The notes: a model not told the origin generated them from the sequence alone. Positions 13,801 through 28,800 are shown, counted from the stretch's first letter. The stretch: 64,000 nucleotides of DNA from Paragonimus skrjabini miyazakii (GCA_014338405.1 JTDE01000125.1:204479-268478); one strand, 5' to 3'. Numbers and translations: made by a program.

Positions 13801-16800
13801 GAAATCGGTAGTCGAACCAATGGCCAGTGTTTTACTGGTTAAAACGTTTGTTTACAAATTTCTTGTCTTAATGCTTTTATGGTGTCCAGTTACTCAGCCT
13901 TATTATGTGGTTTTTTAGTTGTCTAAATCATTCTTTTGCTTTCTTGCTAATCTTTAATGCATTTCATTCTATTTTAAGCCAGTATGGCCTGTGTATTTGT
14001 ACTCAACGTTACTGACTGCAGACTAGGTGAAAAATTGCCCGAAATACAGCGGGTATTTGTAGCGTAGGAAAAATCAGTGGAAGATCGACTGTGCGCTGCA
14101 AGTCTAACAGGTTGTAAGTGCATTTCGCTTTGTAGTCTAATCTTCAAACCAATCGTGGAGGCTTTCAGTTAACACAAACTGATGATTCCTAAATAACCTT
14201 ACTCCTATTTTCACTAGTCTCCCATTCGCTTCGCATTAAGTGATTTTAAGTCCGGCGATAAAAGCTAGCATTGCTCTCGTTCCAGCCGGTGCACACATAT
14301 TATCGGTCGATGAAATAATTACAGTAGTCGATTTTCAAATACTGCGTCTATGTACTAATGCCCGTTGACTCTGTTATAGTAAGTTCAGCCAACTTATAGT
14401 TCCATTTCAACCGCGTACAAAAATTTAACTAAAATATACGTGATAACCCTAAATTGTACCGCGCGGACTGAAATCTCTGCATCAAAACTGGTAAGCGCCA
14501 TAGACAAATGAAGATACCTACGGCACAGCTAAAAAACCTCATGACACTGTAGAACAAACAGGTCACCGTTTCGAACGCCACCCGGTGACGTTACAAACAA
14601 ATATGGCTCAGCATTGAAACGCGACAATTAGTTCATGTCGATATGACGTCACTTTGGTTAGCAGAGTTGCTGCATGAGAAGAAGATCCTGAGTTAAAGTC
14701 AAGCTTGGAACAATAGGTTGTGAGGCTAGTGAGCTTTATCATGGCCAAAGCTCAAGACTCGGGTGTTTCAGAAACTGAATTGTAGACTGAACATTAGCTA
14801 AGTGAGAAAACTGCGAGTAACCTTTTAGGCATGTTTGTTCTTTATCAACTAACCCCTCGACTACATACCAATAATAAGTTTTAAATGATATGTCAGCAAT
14901 TCTGGCGTCAAAGTCATGTGTACAAAACTTGCACTCAATCCGATTCAACTTTCTGAAATGGGCTATCTGTTTTCCTGGGTGGGCGATAGTAGAAAATGCT
15001 ATCAGATGAAATTCCTGGAATATATATTGTGCGCACTTGCTTGAATGGTATACAGACATACTTCTGAAATCAAAGGTTACTCTGCCGAAACACCGACCAC
15101 ATCCGTAGGAAGAGTGTGAAGAATGGAGGAAGCCAAAAAGTTCATTTATGCTTTCACTGACAAGTTCACTCGCAGTCATCAATAGAGGAGGAAAATTTGA
15201 ATGGCTCACAATTTATCTGAAGAATACTGTTGTTTGTAAAATGAGATCTGTGTATGTTATTCAGCTGTTTCAGAAAAGGTTGATATTCTGCTTACTGTTT
15301 CAAAATCACATTCAACTGAGAAAGGCTTCAGTTGTTTAGTCCAGCTTCTGTTCATACATTGAAGTAAAATTCAAAGTCTAAACATTGAGGATTTCATTCT
15401 TATTCTAGGTGACCTTCGATATGTTGTTGACAGCTCTATGTAATCTCACCATCTTCAACCGTTGTACTGACCGTTGCACGTTTCTGTAACATATTGGACC
15501 ATATGACAGCAGTTCTCTGATCTATGACTATCTAGGACATGATTACCGATGTTTATATGGTTTCCAAGAAATATATTTGAATCGCAAGAAGCTAAGGGCG
15601 TTAACATGCATCTGAATCCGCGTTCAACCGTTCGAAAAACAAAGGGAAATCCGTGGTCAGTTTCAGTTGTAAAAGTTCAATAATAATAGGTTTACAAGAG
15701 CTGAAGGAAAACTCAGCCACAGTCAGTCAGACGTAGTGAAATTGAGATAGCTAATTCGGTATTGCAACACTGGCAAGTTTCTTTTGAGGCGTGTGTGTTC
15801 GAACCTGCAAGAATTGTATTACTGACTGGTGATGAGAATGCTAGNNNNNNNNNNNNNNNNNNNNNNNNNNNNNNNNNNNNNNNNNNNNNNNNNNNNNNNN
15901 NNNNNNNNNNNNNNNNNNNNNNNNNNNNNNNNNNNNNNNNNNNNGTGATGAGAATGCTAGAACAGCAGAAATGTTAAAATTGACTTCCGTTTACAACGGG
16001 TCAGCCACTGTCTCAATTTATTCCGTTCATTTGGACACGATAGTCACCGAAATGCCGAAAATTGCATACCTTCGTTGAAAATGCTCGATAAGAGCGATGT
16101 CTTTTACGAGATACGAACGGTAAGCCAAAATACTCAGTACAAGATGGGGTCTTATATGACCGCAAAACAAATCGACTGAGGCAGCCCAAACAGTTTAGTG
16201 ACTAACTGGAACACCGAGTTTGTCATTGTAGTTAATGATACGTAGGTTGATAGCAGGTTAAAACCGTTCGAACCAATTACTGATAAGTTTCGTTCGCAGG
16301 TAGCATCACGATGCTCTTCACAACCAAGAAGATAAGCAATACAGCCAAAATGATGGAGCTTATGTATCGCTCACAAGAATGTCGATACTTTTCTTAATGG
16401 ATAAATCCAGAACAGTTATCGCATGCAATTGTTACATATGTGTGTCCAATTTAATTCACCACCAAATGTCTCTTGAAAGACTTGGTGGTCAACTAATCAT
16501 ACTGACGTCAGTTTAATTTTTAGTAATTCGAACATGATATTGTTATATTATATTATTGCCGAATAGAGATATCAAGGGAATTAGAGACATGACGTCCCAA
16601 CATCGCACACATTCATAATTCTTCCCCGTTTTAATCGGTCACAGTTTCTGCATCACGCACTGTTTGTGTTAACTTGTTTATATTAATAGAAAATCCGAAT
16701 TCCGAGGGTAAGCCAAGTTGACCTCTCCAAGTGTTGTATGTGTATCGGGTATCACAGTGTTGTAACTCAGTATTATTTGGTTCCATCACCTGATGTCTAT

Positions 16801-19800
16801 GTTGTATTCTGCTGCGAATAGTTATCGTTGTGACTCGCATGGCAGTACTAGTGGACAGACAGTAGTATATTGGCAGTTTTATATTGGTTTTATATTTCAA
16901 ACATCTGTAGTATGTGTGTATTATATCCATGTGATAAAAACATATGTAGGGACTGTAGTTGTGAAATTTATGTATGTTCACTGTAAAAGTAACACTTAAC
17001 AATGTTGCAGACGGACAGTAATACCGGAGAAATTTTCAGGTTTGTTTGATCACGTAACTACCGTCAGTAATCACGGGCTATGATGGACTGCAGCGCAATT
17101 TCCATCCGAATTGCCACATATATGCAATCTATTGTTACTATGTGAATTTTGAACGACATTTAATTTAAGTAGGGTTCACAATATCAACAACTTACGTCAA
17201 TTAAATATCACACTGATTCATATATAAGTTTTGTCCACCGAGTGCTACCTTTAGAAGTGATGGAACGTTTGGAATCTACAAATATTCGGCAAGAAGCCTG
17301 ATAGGAGTTCGAGTTCAGAATTCGACCTACTGTGCACTTGCTTTCTGGGGCACACCACGAACAACGACAGTCATGTTTACTAAAACGTAAAAGTAATGTC
17401 AAGGTTATCTCAAAGTATACAACGAACAAGAGTGATTGCAGTACGTTTTTACTCTAACTAACTCAATCAGTGTGACTTTTGTTCTGTCTAATCCGTGTTG
17501 TCTGCTCCAGTCACTTGCATTTAATTTTCTGTTAAGAACACACATAATACTCAGTTCTTTTAATGTAGCTGCCGGGCCCGGAAATGTTGACTGCGTAATC
17601 CTTGATCCACATGGACGTCGCGATGCTATCAAACCCGTGATTACCAAGCAGGGTGAGGACAATTATTTGGTGGAATACACGCCCAAAGATGAAGGCCTGC
17701 ACTCGGTTAATGTGTTTTTTGCCGGACAGCAAATACCCAACTCTCCGTTCGGTGTGATGGTCGCCCCAAGTAAGTTGATTAATGAAGGTGACATTCCTGA
17801 GGAACATGAAATACTTTTTTATGCACGTGGTGGTGAACAGCAGCTGGAACAAAACAACGGTGCAATAGTTGACAAATTTATCGTTAAATGTACTGATTTT
17901 TGTAAGTGCACATGTTTGTTCATATGCCAGATGGAAGGACATCGACTTTAGTACAGGCAACTTTGTCAGCCAATGCAATGCTACCTTTTATGGTAGCAAT
18001 GTATGATCATGCAAATCCCCTTATCTGGTAATCAGTTCACATGAATTTTCACATGCGACAATAGTACATCAAACGAACTGGACTCGACCTTTTAAAGCTA
18101 AGTTGACATGGAGGACTGCATCCACAAACTCGGTTTGTTCCTTGGCCTAATTAGTTGCGTTTACAATAATTCAATCTGTTGTTCACTCTGTACTCCCCTA
18201 ACATGTGTTTTACTTTAGCACGTCTGCGTGTTGGGCACAGGGCCGGACCATCCATAGTTAGAAGATATCGGTTCACCTGGCGTACTTACTGATTGTCATT
18301 GGACTAAACTATATCTCTTCAGGTATATTTGCTAGCCGAAAGCAGAACTTCCATTTGGATTAGAATCAACGCCTTGAATTTTCCCGGATGTTCGTTCACA
18401 GTGTGACAAAAGTATAATCTGATGCTCATCATTTTATCACATAACTGTTTTACTGGTTACTGACTAGCATCTCCTCACTGTCGGCTTCCCTGATGGCGAT
18501 GGTCCGAATTACTTCAGTTTCCGTGCCAAACTGATATCATGAACTGTGGTCATCGAGCCGGCTTGATTGTGTTAATTAATGGTGTACAGAAATCTAACCT
18601 CTGTGCGGACTGCTAGCGCTGACAATACAGTCTGGAAAGTTGCGCTTATGTCAAAATTTTGATCTCCGACGTGCAAGATATGTTGTTACATTTAAAGTCA
18701 CGGAAGAGTGGGGTTGATTTGAATAATCTCATTTCATGACAAAACGATAATCTTAGCCATAAATGCCCTTAATCTAGGACAATCGGCTCACGCATGTTTA
18801 ATGACTAGAGGATTCAGCCAATCACTTTAGACGCAATATATTTTGGTATAACCAAGATGAACGACGTTCGACGTTTTCATTTAAAACAAACCAGTAAAAA
18901 ACAATCAGAAACGGTAAAAGCTTAAATTAGAATTAATCGCCTTGCACGTCCTGCTATTTCTCAATGTAACGGGTTAGAGATGTTAGTTCATAGTGGCAGA
19001 GGACAGAATGACCTGAGGATTACACTGTTCAGTGGCGTTGATAATTTGCAAACAACGGTTGCTTGAAGTTTTAGACATTCCCAACGGAAAAATGACATGA
19101 AGCATGTCAACATCTAGCAAAAAGTACAATGAGGCACCTTACTGATAAAACGAGAAAAAAACAGAAAATCACCCATACTTGGTGAGCCATATAGGTATGG
19201 TGATATGCAGATATATTATAGACATTTGCGTAAGTGTACCCCATCGCCAGGTGAACCATTCGTACGTACTAATCAAGTAGAATTTTCAACGTCTTAATCA
19301 AACCACACGTGATTGCAGCGTTAGACAGTGTGCTTCAAAATGATCAACCTATTTTAACTCTGTTGTTGCCAATGGAGGGCGATCTGACCAGGTGTCCGGT
19401 TAGAGTGTATATGAAGAGTAAATCTGTTGCCTGTTGCTTGTGGTTCAACAAGAACTGACCAGCTGCTGCTAGTCTTCCAAGGCTGGTGTCTAACAGAACC
19501 CCCTGACTATCCTAGTTGCCCGTCTCTGGACGTATTTTCTACAAGAGTCGAAGCTTTCTGAATGAATTCTATATCTGCATATGTTCAATGCCGTGTGGGT
19601 GAATACAGTTGGAGTTGTACACGGTGGAGGTAACTTCAGAATGTTATCCTCCACATGTTCTTCCCAAGAAACTCCCTTTTACCACCGACTGTTCAGCTTG
19701 TCTGTATAGTTTATAAATAAGTTCCATTTGTCCGTTCCTAACATTTCTAGGTCATTTTTGCACTAGGGGACTTCGAACTGGTAACTGCCAATGGTAATAA

Positions 19801-22800
19801 TCCGTGCAGTTTTGATGGGCGATATGGGAGACTCTCCATAAAAATCTAATATTTCATTCGGGTTCAAACTTTAAACTATGTATAGCCTATTACAACGCTT
19901 TAGTAAGAAGAGGATCGCACATTTCTCTAAGAAATTAACCTTTATGCAAGTTTATTGGTTTGGGTGCATTAGTGTGTAGGTATCGACGGTACAAAACAGT
20001 TCAGTCGGTTGAACAATTAAACAGAAATAACGTGCACCATATTGACTGAAAGTGCCCGTCGAACATACGTTGTTAAGCGTTGATCACGTTTGTTTTGATT
20101 TGAACGGCATAGCTTAATCTTACGACTGTTCCAGGACCGATCCGTTGACCTCACTTGTCTTCACAGCAATTACCGCTGACACGTACGTTTCCCGGGGTTT
20201 AACTGGAAAGCGCGCTAACAGTCGCACACACACACACTGCCACTCTTTGACTCGATCACTGTGTGCTGATCAGCTGGTTGTGCTCAGTTTTATGCGGTCC
20301 AGTTCATACAATCTTCATAAGTATATTTGATCATTCTCAACCGTTTCTCTCATCGAACCCTTGCGAAATGCAGCCGAATTCAATTGCCTTTTATTCATTA
20401 TGCGTGGGTTTAAGCTTGCTGCTGTAATTGAGCTAGTGTTTTAGACTAGTTGTACCGCGGTTTATGAACACACGTGTGCAGAATTACATTTTTGTAACCA
20501 CTGAACTATCCACCGTATGCTCCACTCTCTTTTACTCAACGTCATCTCCACTGGGATACAGAGCCAGTAGCACAGCCGCCCATTCAGCCGCCAGCTCCTA
20601 TCATGTCAAGTCAAGAAGGTTTGTTTACATTTATCCAGACACACGACCATGTTCGCATGTACATTCTGGCATGCAGCCTGCATGAATATATGTACCGTAT
20701 TTCAGCAACATTAGGAGAGTGTTCAGCTGTTAACAGGGGCATGTCAAACACTGTTTACAAGTTCAGATGCTTTTCACAGAATGGCACTTGGCGAATCCTA
20801 GACAAGTAACGGCTTTCCTCTGTATGATTCGTTTTCTTGGTATCATCAATCTAGTATCAGTAATACCGATATGAAAAGTCACGTGGCCGTTTTTCCAACG
20901 TACTTTGTACTTACCAGTCAGCTGTAATCGTAGTTCAGCCAGTGACCTAAAACTTTGTAATTCTATTTGAAGTTATTAAGTAACAAGTGGGTTAGTGCCC
21001 ACGAGATTCAACATACACCTTAGGGTCAACTTTCATTGGGAACGTATATCTAGCGAATGGAAACAGTGACAAAAGTGGCCGTTTGCTCCCGGTTAATTTC
21101 AGTCAGTAAACACACACTTTCTACATGGTTCCTTATCATAGACGTGATTTTTTACATGTTTGTTGTTTGTTTGCTGAAACCACAGACAGTTTGAACGGAT
21201 TGCCTTTGACTTATTTGACCTGAGTGTATTGTTCTAGTTCTCAGAGGCTAATCGTCCCTTCAAATCACATCCATAAGTGAAAATGATGAAATAGCCCAAA
21301 CAAAATGAGCCTACTGGCGTATTTGACCGACTGACAAAAAAATACGAGTTCCAATTTACGGTCGTTTGACTTCGGAATTCACTGTTAATTAATTCAGTTT
21401 CATTCCAATTTATGAGAGCAGTCACAGCTTAAGCTGAAAAGACTATTATACTATACCTTCTTGGTTAAAGAGACACATGTAAACGATGGAATTTTGGATA
21501 GTTTTAAGATGAAATGTTGCAATATCTTAGACGGTTTATAGCAATTAATGTTACATGAAACACTGACTGACTATTCTATGATCACTGGCAATTTTCAACT
21601 AGTAGTGAACGGCCTGGTAAAAGGTGATCTTTTCTCGTTGGGACATACCGGGCAGCCGCCACTGGTGTTGCTTGCATGCCTCCGTTCAAAAAGTATTGTT
21701 TTTCTCCTTGACTGTATACTGACCCACATTCATTCTGCAGCAATGGTCCACACTCTACTACTTCTCGACGGGATGGTTCGACGTTGATTGAAAGAAAAAC
21801 CACCAAGGGAAACACATATTTTACACAAGTCATGGGCACCATGGACAGTTTGAGATATTCTCTGTGTGGTTGCCTGTATTCGCGCCTCAAGATATGAATA
21901 CGATTGGATGATTAGGAAGCTTTGCACAAATGGAGTCTTTGACGACGGTTATAGTGTGTAAAGGTTGGTTAGTCTGAGCATTGTCGTTTTTGATGTCTTC
22001 AGCAGACTGAGCGATGTCCAATCGTCCAACGCCAGCACTAGATCGGTTTTATGGCATTTCCAAGAGGGTGGAGTTAATGTTCAGAAATAACAACCAAACT
22101 AGCCTCTTTGTTACCCTTGAAAATCAGGTGGCATATATCTGTAAGTCGGCAGTAGTAAATATCAGGGGTAGTAGGACAGTTTTGAAACACATGTTTAATG
22201 GTTTCATGATGCTTTTAAGACAGACGACCACGAGAGCTGCTGTTACCACACCTCTAACATTCATTGCCGAGTTTAGTAATAAATATCTGAGCTTTCGTTT
22301 GATTACACCTAATACAAAGTCTGCAGAAGACATATCTGAATTATTTTGGCTAATTAGTTCAGATGTGGCAACTTGTGATAGTGGAAAGGTAGACAGTGTA
22401 CTTACATTTAAGGCTCTGAACGCTTTATGTTTCAGTAACATATTGTGTTATGTGTGTTGATGTATTGTCAACGCCATCTCAGCATTCAGTCACTTCCACA
22501 TAATTTAGCTCACTGGGTTACGGGTAGTTCACTGAACCAAAGGGAAAGTGGAGGATATTAAACTACGTTAGATGAAGTTGTTAGGCGAGGATGACCTGAT
22601 TGGACATAAGTTGATTCCAAGATCATCGTCGTTGCGGTACTCGCATCTACACTGAGCCCACCTATGTCCCAACGGCACATTGAATCTGTTGATGGAAAGC
22701 CTGTAGGGTTGTCGGGCGACGCTGCCAAGAGTCTGATAATATGCCAGACCAGAGCAGAAACAGACACTGTTATCTTGGGCGTTAGGTAAGGGTAAGCGAC

Positions 22801-25800
22801 CGTGAGGCCAATCTTCTTGTGGTATCAGGATAGCTACAACGATGCAAGGCAGAAAGAGTTTAAAACTGTCACTCTTAAGAAGACGTAGTATGGTTACGTC
22901 TTCCGGGTATAAAATGAGGTGCCGGGTGAACGCCTCATTTGACCGATCGTTTATCCAGTAAGCGGCGAATTGACTGTCTGAGAAGCACAGATACATAATT
23001 TTACAGTACATCAACTGTAGGAAAGTACACCTTTTTAAGTACAACCTTGGAACCGGTTTAGTTTCCTTTATGGACGGAAGTGACCAACATCAAGAGTAAC
23101 TGTCTTTTGCTCCCCAATAAAAAGATAGGCGGTATACACCCAAAATCGAGAAAGTCCAAAAACCAAACCTCGTCACATTTGTTATCTTTAATTGATTTTG
23201 CCTTTAGGATTTGTTTTAGCTTGGTTTTTGTACTTCCGTCACGCACTGCTAAGTTTATTGCTTTTGCGACTAAAATGAATAGTATTTCGTGAACCGTTCA
23301 CTTGGAGATGTTTCTCACTAAATTAATTTGATATCGATTATTGACCACCACGTAAACACTTGTCTGTTCAAAATTTGCAAATGAGTAGACGTCTGATAGT
23401 GTTGACGATTATGAATGTTTTCCAGGAATTGAGTGGCTACGAAAAACGTGCAGCAGAATGGTAAGGCATCTATGAGAACGACAAGAAAGGAATCATTTCA
23501 CCTGTGGGCAGAAGTACAAAATTTGTCATTTCTCACTCTATGAACAGTAATGTTAATAACAGTCTGAAACGGAGACGCTCTTCAAGTGTGGGGATTTGGT
23601 GCGGGCTGTCAAAGAAAAACAAAATTTAAACTTGCAATTAGACTTTGCCCCTAACACAGTGACCAATGGATTTTAGATATCAAGAGAGTAAATTTGAATT
23701 ACGGCAAAAACCGAACAGACAGCTGTAGTCTAGTATGTGTTTTCCAGTGTGTTTATTGATTTTCCTGCAAGTGGAGACAAACAGGACGAAAAAAAAGCAT
23801 ATTTGTTATGATAAATCAAACGCTAACTGAAAAGTATACGTACGAATTTAGGCTGGTCTCCTGTCGACGATTAAATACGAGATCGGAAATTTTATGCAGC
23901 CAGCAGGTAATCCTACTCCACACCTGGCAAGAACAGTTTACACTTACTAAAAGTGTATTAGTATACCTTTAGGTTTTGAGCGGCTCCTTTATGTTAGGTT
24001 TAGGTTCCAATGGGTCAAAATAAGACATAGGACGTAAAATCAATCAACCTGGAGTGTTTTCAAAATTTGACAAGCATAGTAAGAATGCGAATTAAACCCT
24101 TATTCACCATTGTCAACCAGAATGTTGCAAGAATTTCAGGAGTTGTAAAAAAGCTGATCGCGGCCAGTTGTGAAGTTACGGTTAACTGAAAATTAATGAC
24201 ATCCCAAAAGTTTCACGTAATAAATGTGATTTTTGTTTTGCCTTCGTTCCACTTTCGTCGGATATCTGAATCTGAAAGACATAAACAAGTAGTAACGACA
24301 GAGCTGAGTTGATCAGTCATTATCCTGGACCACATGCGTGCATTGAGTTTGAACACATTCCAGAACACCGAATTTCTTTCAGCAATGTCTTGAAAGCATG
24401 AATAAGACATCTTGTGAAATGTCAGCCTATTTATTTGTTCCCATAATTCGTTAATCTAAAAGCAGTAAACTTTTTATGAAAGGCATATAGCGACAAAATT
24501 ATTAATCAAATAGTTTCAGTCTTTCCCAATCTAAAAAGATAGCATATTCCATAGCAAATAAATTGCTTCAACACTCTTTATTCAGATAAAAAATATTTTC
24601 ATTTTCATCACCATGCAAGTTTCTTGTGTAGGTTCAATAACCACATTGAATTATGCCCTAAACTCCATTTACTGAACCGCGTTACATTTCATAAAGCAGA
24701 ATGCTGTAATTACAGGCTTTTAAAGTTCGCTGTCACCAGATGTTTAAGCAAAATGTTGCAATCATCGGGTGGCCAAGAACCATCTTGAACTGGTCAATAT
24801 CCTGCATTGTTTCACTGCACACCGATTACCTATCAACCGAGATTAGAGACGGTTTTGTTTCAGTTGAATTAGCGCTTTACAAACTGTGTATTGCACTACC
24901 GAAGTGGCGATGCAGTTCTCTTAAGGACAATAGGCGTCAGGAGAGTGACATTATACAACAATTGGCAAACGTTTTCAATCAGTCATTAATGTATATTGAT
25001 TCGGTAAGCACCAGGTCGCTTTGCCGACTAATTCCCACCTTCACCGTGTCATCAAAAACGTGCGCAATTCCCAGGAACGAAATGCTGTTCATTCACAATT
25101 TCAAGCATGCACTGATCGCATGACCCAGTCTTCGATTTTCGTGCCTCTGCCCAGTCTCGAAATTGCTTGGCAGTAGCTATATTCCACATCACCCAAAGCA
25201 TGAAGTTATGTCATGCTAACCGATAGTTTGGTTGTCAATATATGTGGTCATTGCTTGAATGAGTTAGTCCTTGGGATTTAACCCCCTGTAGCGCTTGGAA
25301 CGATACACGTCGTGAATCTAAAAACATTGAACTCTGTTGTCTAATCTTTGTCGAATTCTACACATGGGGGCTGTAATCTGTGAAGGGTTGGGCTAGAAAC
25401 ACATGGACTCATTATCGTGAACCTGAGAAACAATTGGCCGGCTCTGCTAGGTACAATGTTCTGTTTACTTCCGAGAGTCCGCTTTGTCTTGCGAGTTTCT
25501 TGGTGCACGCCTGCACAGTGTTTTTACCTGTCTTTACTAAATTGGTGGCTCACCTCTTGGATTACAATGACTCCCATAACGTTACAGTTCGAGTGAACTA
25601 ACTCAGATCAGTTATGATTAACAGCCAGCTGTTGAAGCACAGCGATTGACAGTCGATGGGCTATTTGGTAGGATTTAATCCGTGTAACGTGAACATTTCA
25701 GAATGTGGTTGGTGACCATCAGGTTTCATTGTATTTAAAGCGAGTAATACCTCGATTATTTAGAATTACCTCATGTAGATGGCGGAAGAGCGACGTCTGA

Positions 25801-28800
25801 TCGTAAAAATTCCACAAGACTTTGGTGAGACAAAATGGTTCAGTAACGTCAGATTAGACAGAAACTTGTTCTAAAGAGACAGTGGTTCATAATGAATGCC
25901 TCAGAAAGTCTGTGGATATTCACAGTAAGAAGTAAGCATACTGTGTAAAAATTGAAAATAAACCTGCGATTATTATTAAAAATGTGAAACTGCCAATTGA
26001 TTTGAATCATAAACTGGCGTGGGTTGTGAGGCGTACTGACCCAGATGCATACCTTGTTAAGCTCTCTACTATATGTGTTAAGTCCGCAGGTGATCACTCT
26101 ATCTCGTACGTGATATATCAGTTAACTTGAAATTATAGTGTCATTTTCCCTGGCAGAACAGGTCAGCGTTTGCACCAACATACGATTGCGCATATTCCCA
26201 GGTGGCTACCAACAGTTATGTCGATTAAAGTTATGCTGCCTGTTGGTTATCAAGCACATCCCAGCCCCAGATTATCTGACTGACCCAGTCTACTCGTACA
26301 GGATACTTACCCTCAAACCGATACATCATGATCGGCCTCCTTTTCATTTCAACTCAACAGGTATATGTAGTCTTATTGGAGGACTGAAGCCGGAGCACTT
26401 CGTGTTACGAGCCGAAGCCCGTATTCACCTTGCCGTCGGTTTTATAAGCATTACTTGCGAAAAAAGATTTATGAATTGCCTATGCGCAGTTTCTTCACAC
26501 TCTGGTAGTATGAATGAACGAATGTCATTTCCGATTGCCGGATCAAAAGCTTTTCCTAAGTAATCGTAATCTGCAACCGCTAACGGTTAGCAAAGCAATG
26601 TAAGTCAGTGTTTGCACAAACGATATTCATCAATCAGACTTCTTCCTACGAAGTTAGTTGCTTCGATAGAATGCGATAGAATGAGGTGGTTTGGTTAGTT
26701 TTTTCGGTCATCCATTGATACAGGCATTTTAACTTAAACATACCGGTTTTGGTGTATAGACCGATGATAGCAAATCAAAGGCTCACTCTCGTTTGACAAA
26801 AGCAATGTTTCTGGTTGATGTCAACGGCTACTTACTGTCAGATACAATGCACGTTTATCGAAGCTTTGGCTTTGATAAAAACAACCGGTTAGTTCAGGCT
26901 GAAAAAGCAACAGTATATTCTATTTTCAATCTTGACGTTTGGACTCGAAAGCTTGCGTCAAACGCCTACATTTTCCAAATCACAACAACCAAATTCCTGA
27001 CTGTTTATTGGTGTTTACATTGCTTGTGCCTGCAAAGTCTTGATGCAAGTGAACGCGCATGAAAAACATGGGACAGAATGCTCCCAACAACTGATTAGTC
27101 TTGACCTATGTGGAAGCATGCCAGACGATCACATACTCCTTAGGCTATGACATGGGAATTGTCTCTTCCAGAACCCGTCCAGGCAGTGACCTCTCAGCGA
27201 AAAATGTCCGCGCCACGTCGTCCAGGTAAGTTCACTCAAATCGGTCTCACAACATTTTATTATTCAATCCCGCATTTGTGCTTAATTTTTTCAATTGAGG
27301 CAAAGCTCAAGTGACTTGAAATAGCCGCCTGGAATGTCCAGCGAAGACTCGTTGACTGGGTGTGTATCGGTTTATGCCCTCTGTTTTCTACTTAATGAAA
27401 TCCAACGTGTCTGTCTGGAAAACTAACATTTTGTGTGAAGTGGTTGGCATTAAATCTAATTTTTGACTTTGTTTAGTGGTCGTTCTATGGGGTGTGTTTG
27501 TGCTACACTGGGAAGAGAAGATTGCTTCCAGATGATCGGTAGAGACAAAAACGTCTTTGGTTTCACTTTTTTTGACACACCCGGAAATGTCTGAGTACCT
27601 TTTCCTAACCGTATTGATTTAGGTTCAGCATATTGAATAATTTAGCATGCTGAGTAACATAGTCATACGATACGTGGATGTAGCGAATTTATTAATGTGT
27701 GTTCGCTTGGCTAAGTTAGTGTTTATACTCCAGTGTGAAACGCCTTATCCGTCGCCACAGACAAGTTGCAGCGAAACAGGAAATAAGTCTGGTTAGAATC
27801 GAAACACTCGTTCTGCTTTCACGCTAAATGCTTTCTGGCATTCTGTTTCTAAGCCTGCGACGCGAAACAGGCATATGCAACTGGCCGTGGAATTCAGCCC
27901 CAAGGAATCCGCGTGAAAGACCTCGCCGACTTCAAAGTACACACTGAGGATGCTGGTGAAGGTCCGCTGGAAGTGGCTGTAATTTCACCGGGTAAGTGTC
28001 TTGATTTGTGTTGTTGCCATCATGCAGGGTACCATAGCTGAATAAACCTAAACGATCAGTCCATGGTACAACGTATAGTTATGTGAAAAATATTGCTCGA
28101 AGTTCACGGAGGATCCTGAATAATGTACTGGGCAAGAACCTACTTTTCTACTAACGTTCTACGCTATATCTGAGTCACGCATTTCTTGAATGAATTTTTG
28201 CGTTTATGCTTTTACCAATAGGGTCAAATAATTTGTATATTCAACAGGAAACGCAGGCGAAGAAGTTAAGTAACTAATTGCCAAGACTGCGTTCATTAAT
28301 AGGTCAGACTGACAAGATTTCGCCATCACATGGCATTCCACAAACAGCTGTATTCTATGCCACCTACGGAATTCAAGTTCGACAAAATCACAGTGTCCTT
28401 GTGTCATTGTATGTTTACTTTTGTGCAAATGAGTTAATGGTGGGGAGCAATCAATTTCTCTAAGTCGTCGACGAGCCGCAAGCAGGACCTGGTCATGGCA
28501 AGATAAAATAAACTATTCAATGTCGACATAAAAATCGTACGGTCTGGGCTGACCCGTTTCAAGAAGCATAACTGTTTCAAACCCTCTCCAAAAAGAGGTG
28601 TCAGTAGGAGAGACTGAGGGCCTTTGCGGACAACGAACTGCAAACATTTCGCTTTTGGTCATAAGCTGGGTGAACTTAGTAAATGTTTCGCATCCTTAAA
28701 AACACCGCAGCTGCCTTGAAGCAGAATGAAGCTTCTATCCAGGTGGCCCGTAGGTGAATCCCTTCTAACTGGATAGAACGCACAGTCCCACCTAGGGCTT

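Larger units (their letters stand above)
11078..17568 (+). other. FLN: Filamin intron within R2 (6491 bases with gap)
   Basis: A phase-1 intron. It holds a diverged SINE-like copy near 12.3 kb and the N gap. A 156-codon minus-strand frame at 14739-15209 has no recognised similarity. The true length is probably about 116 bases shorter if the flanking 16-mers overlap. Confidence 0.85.

Noticed and set aside
14739..15209. 156-codon open frame on the minus strand
   Set aside because: No domain, membrane segment or splice-site support; such a length is expected by chance in 64 kb of six frames. A profile search would change this only with a clear hit.
15762..15977. 71-codon frame crossing the N gap
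   Set aside because: Nearly half the residues are unknown bases, so the frame has no meaning.
17532..17978. 148-codon minus-strand frame opposite the R2 exon
   Set aside because: It is the shadow of the filamin exon on the other strand.
22014..22460. 148-codon open frame on the plus strand, with an antisense frame also open
   Set aside because: Neither strand resembles a known family, and both being open points to composition rather than coding.
22568..23044. 158-codon minus-strand frame
   Set aside because: Covers the GC-richer island, where stop codons are rarer; no recognised motif.
26138..26563. 141-codon plus-strand frame
   Set aside because: No similarity, no consistent splice sites, and no link to filamin phase.
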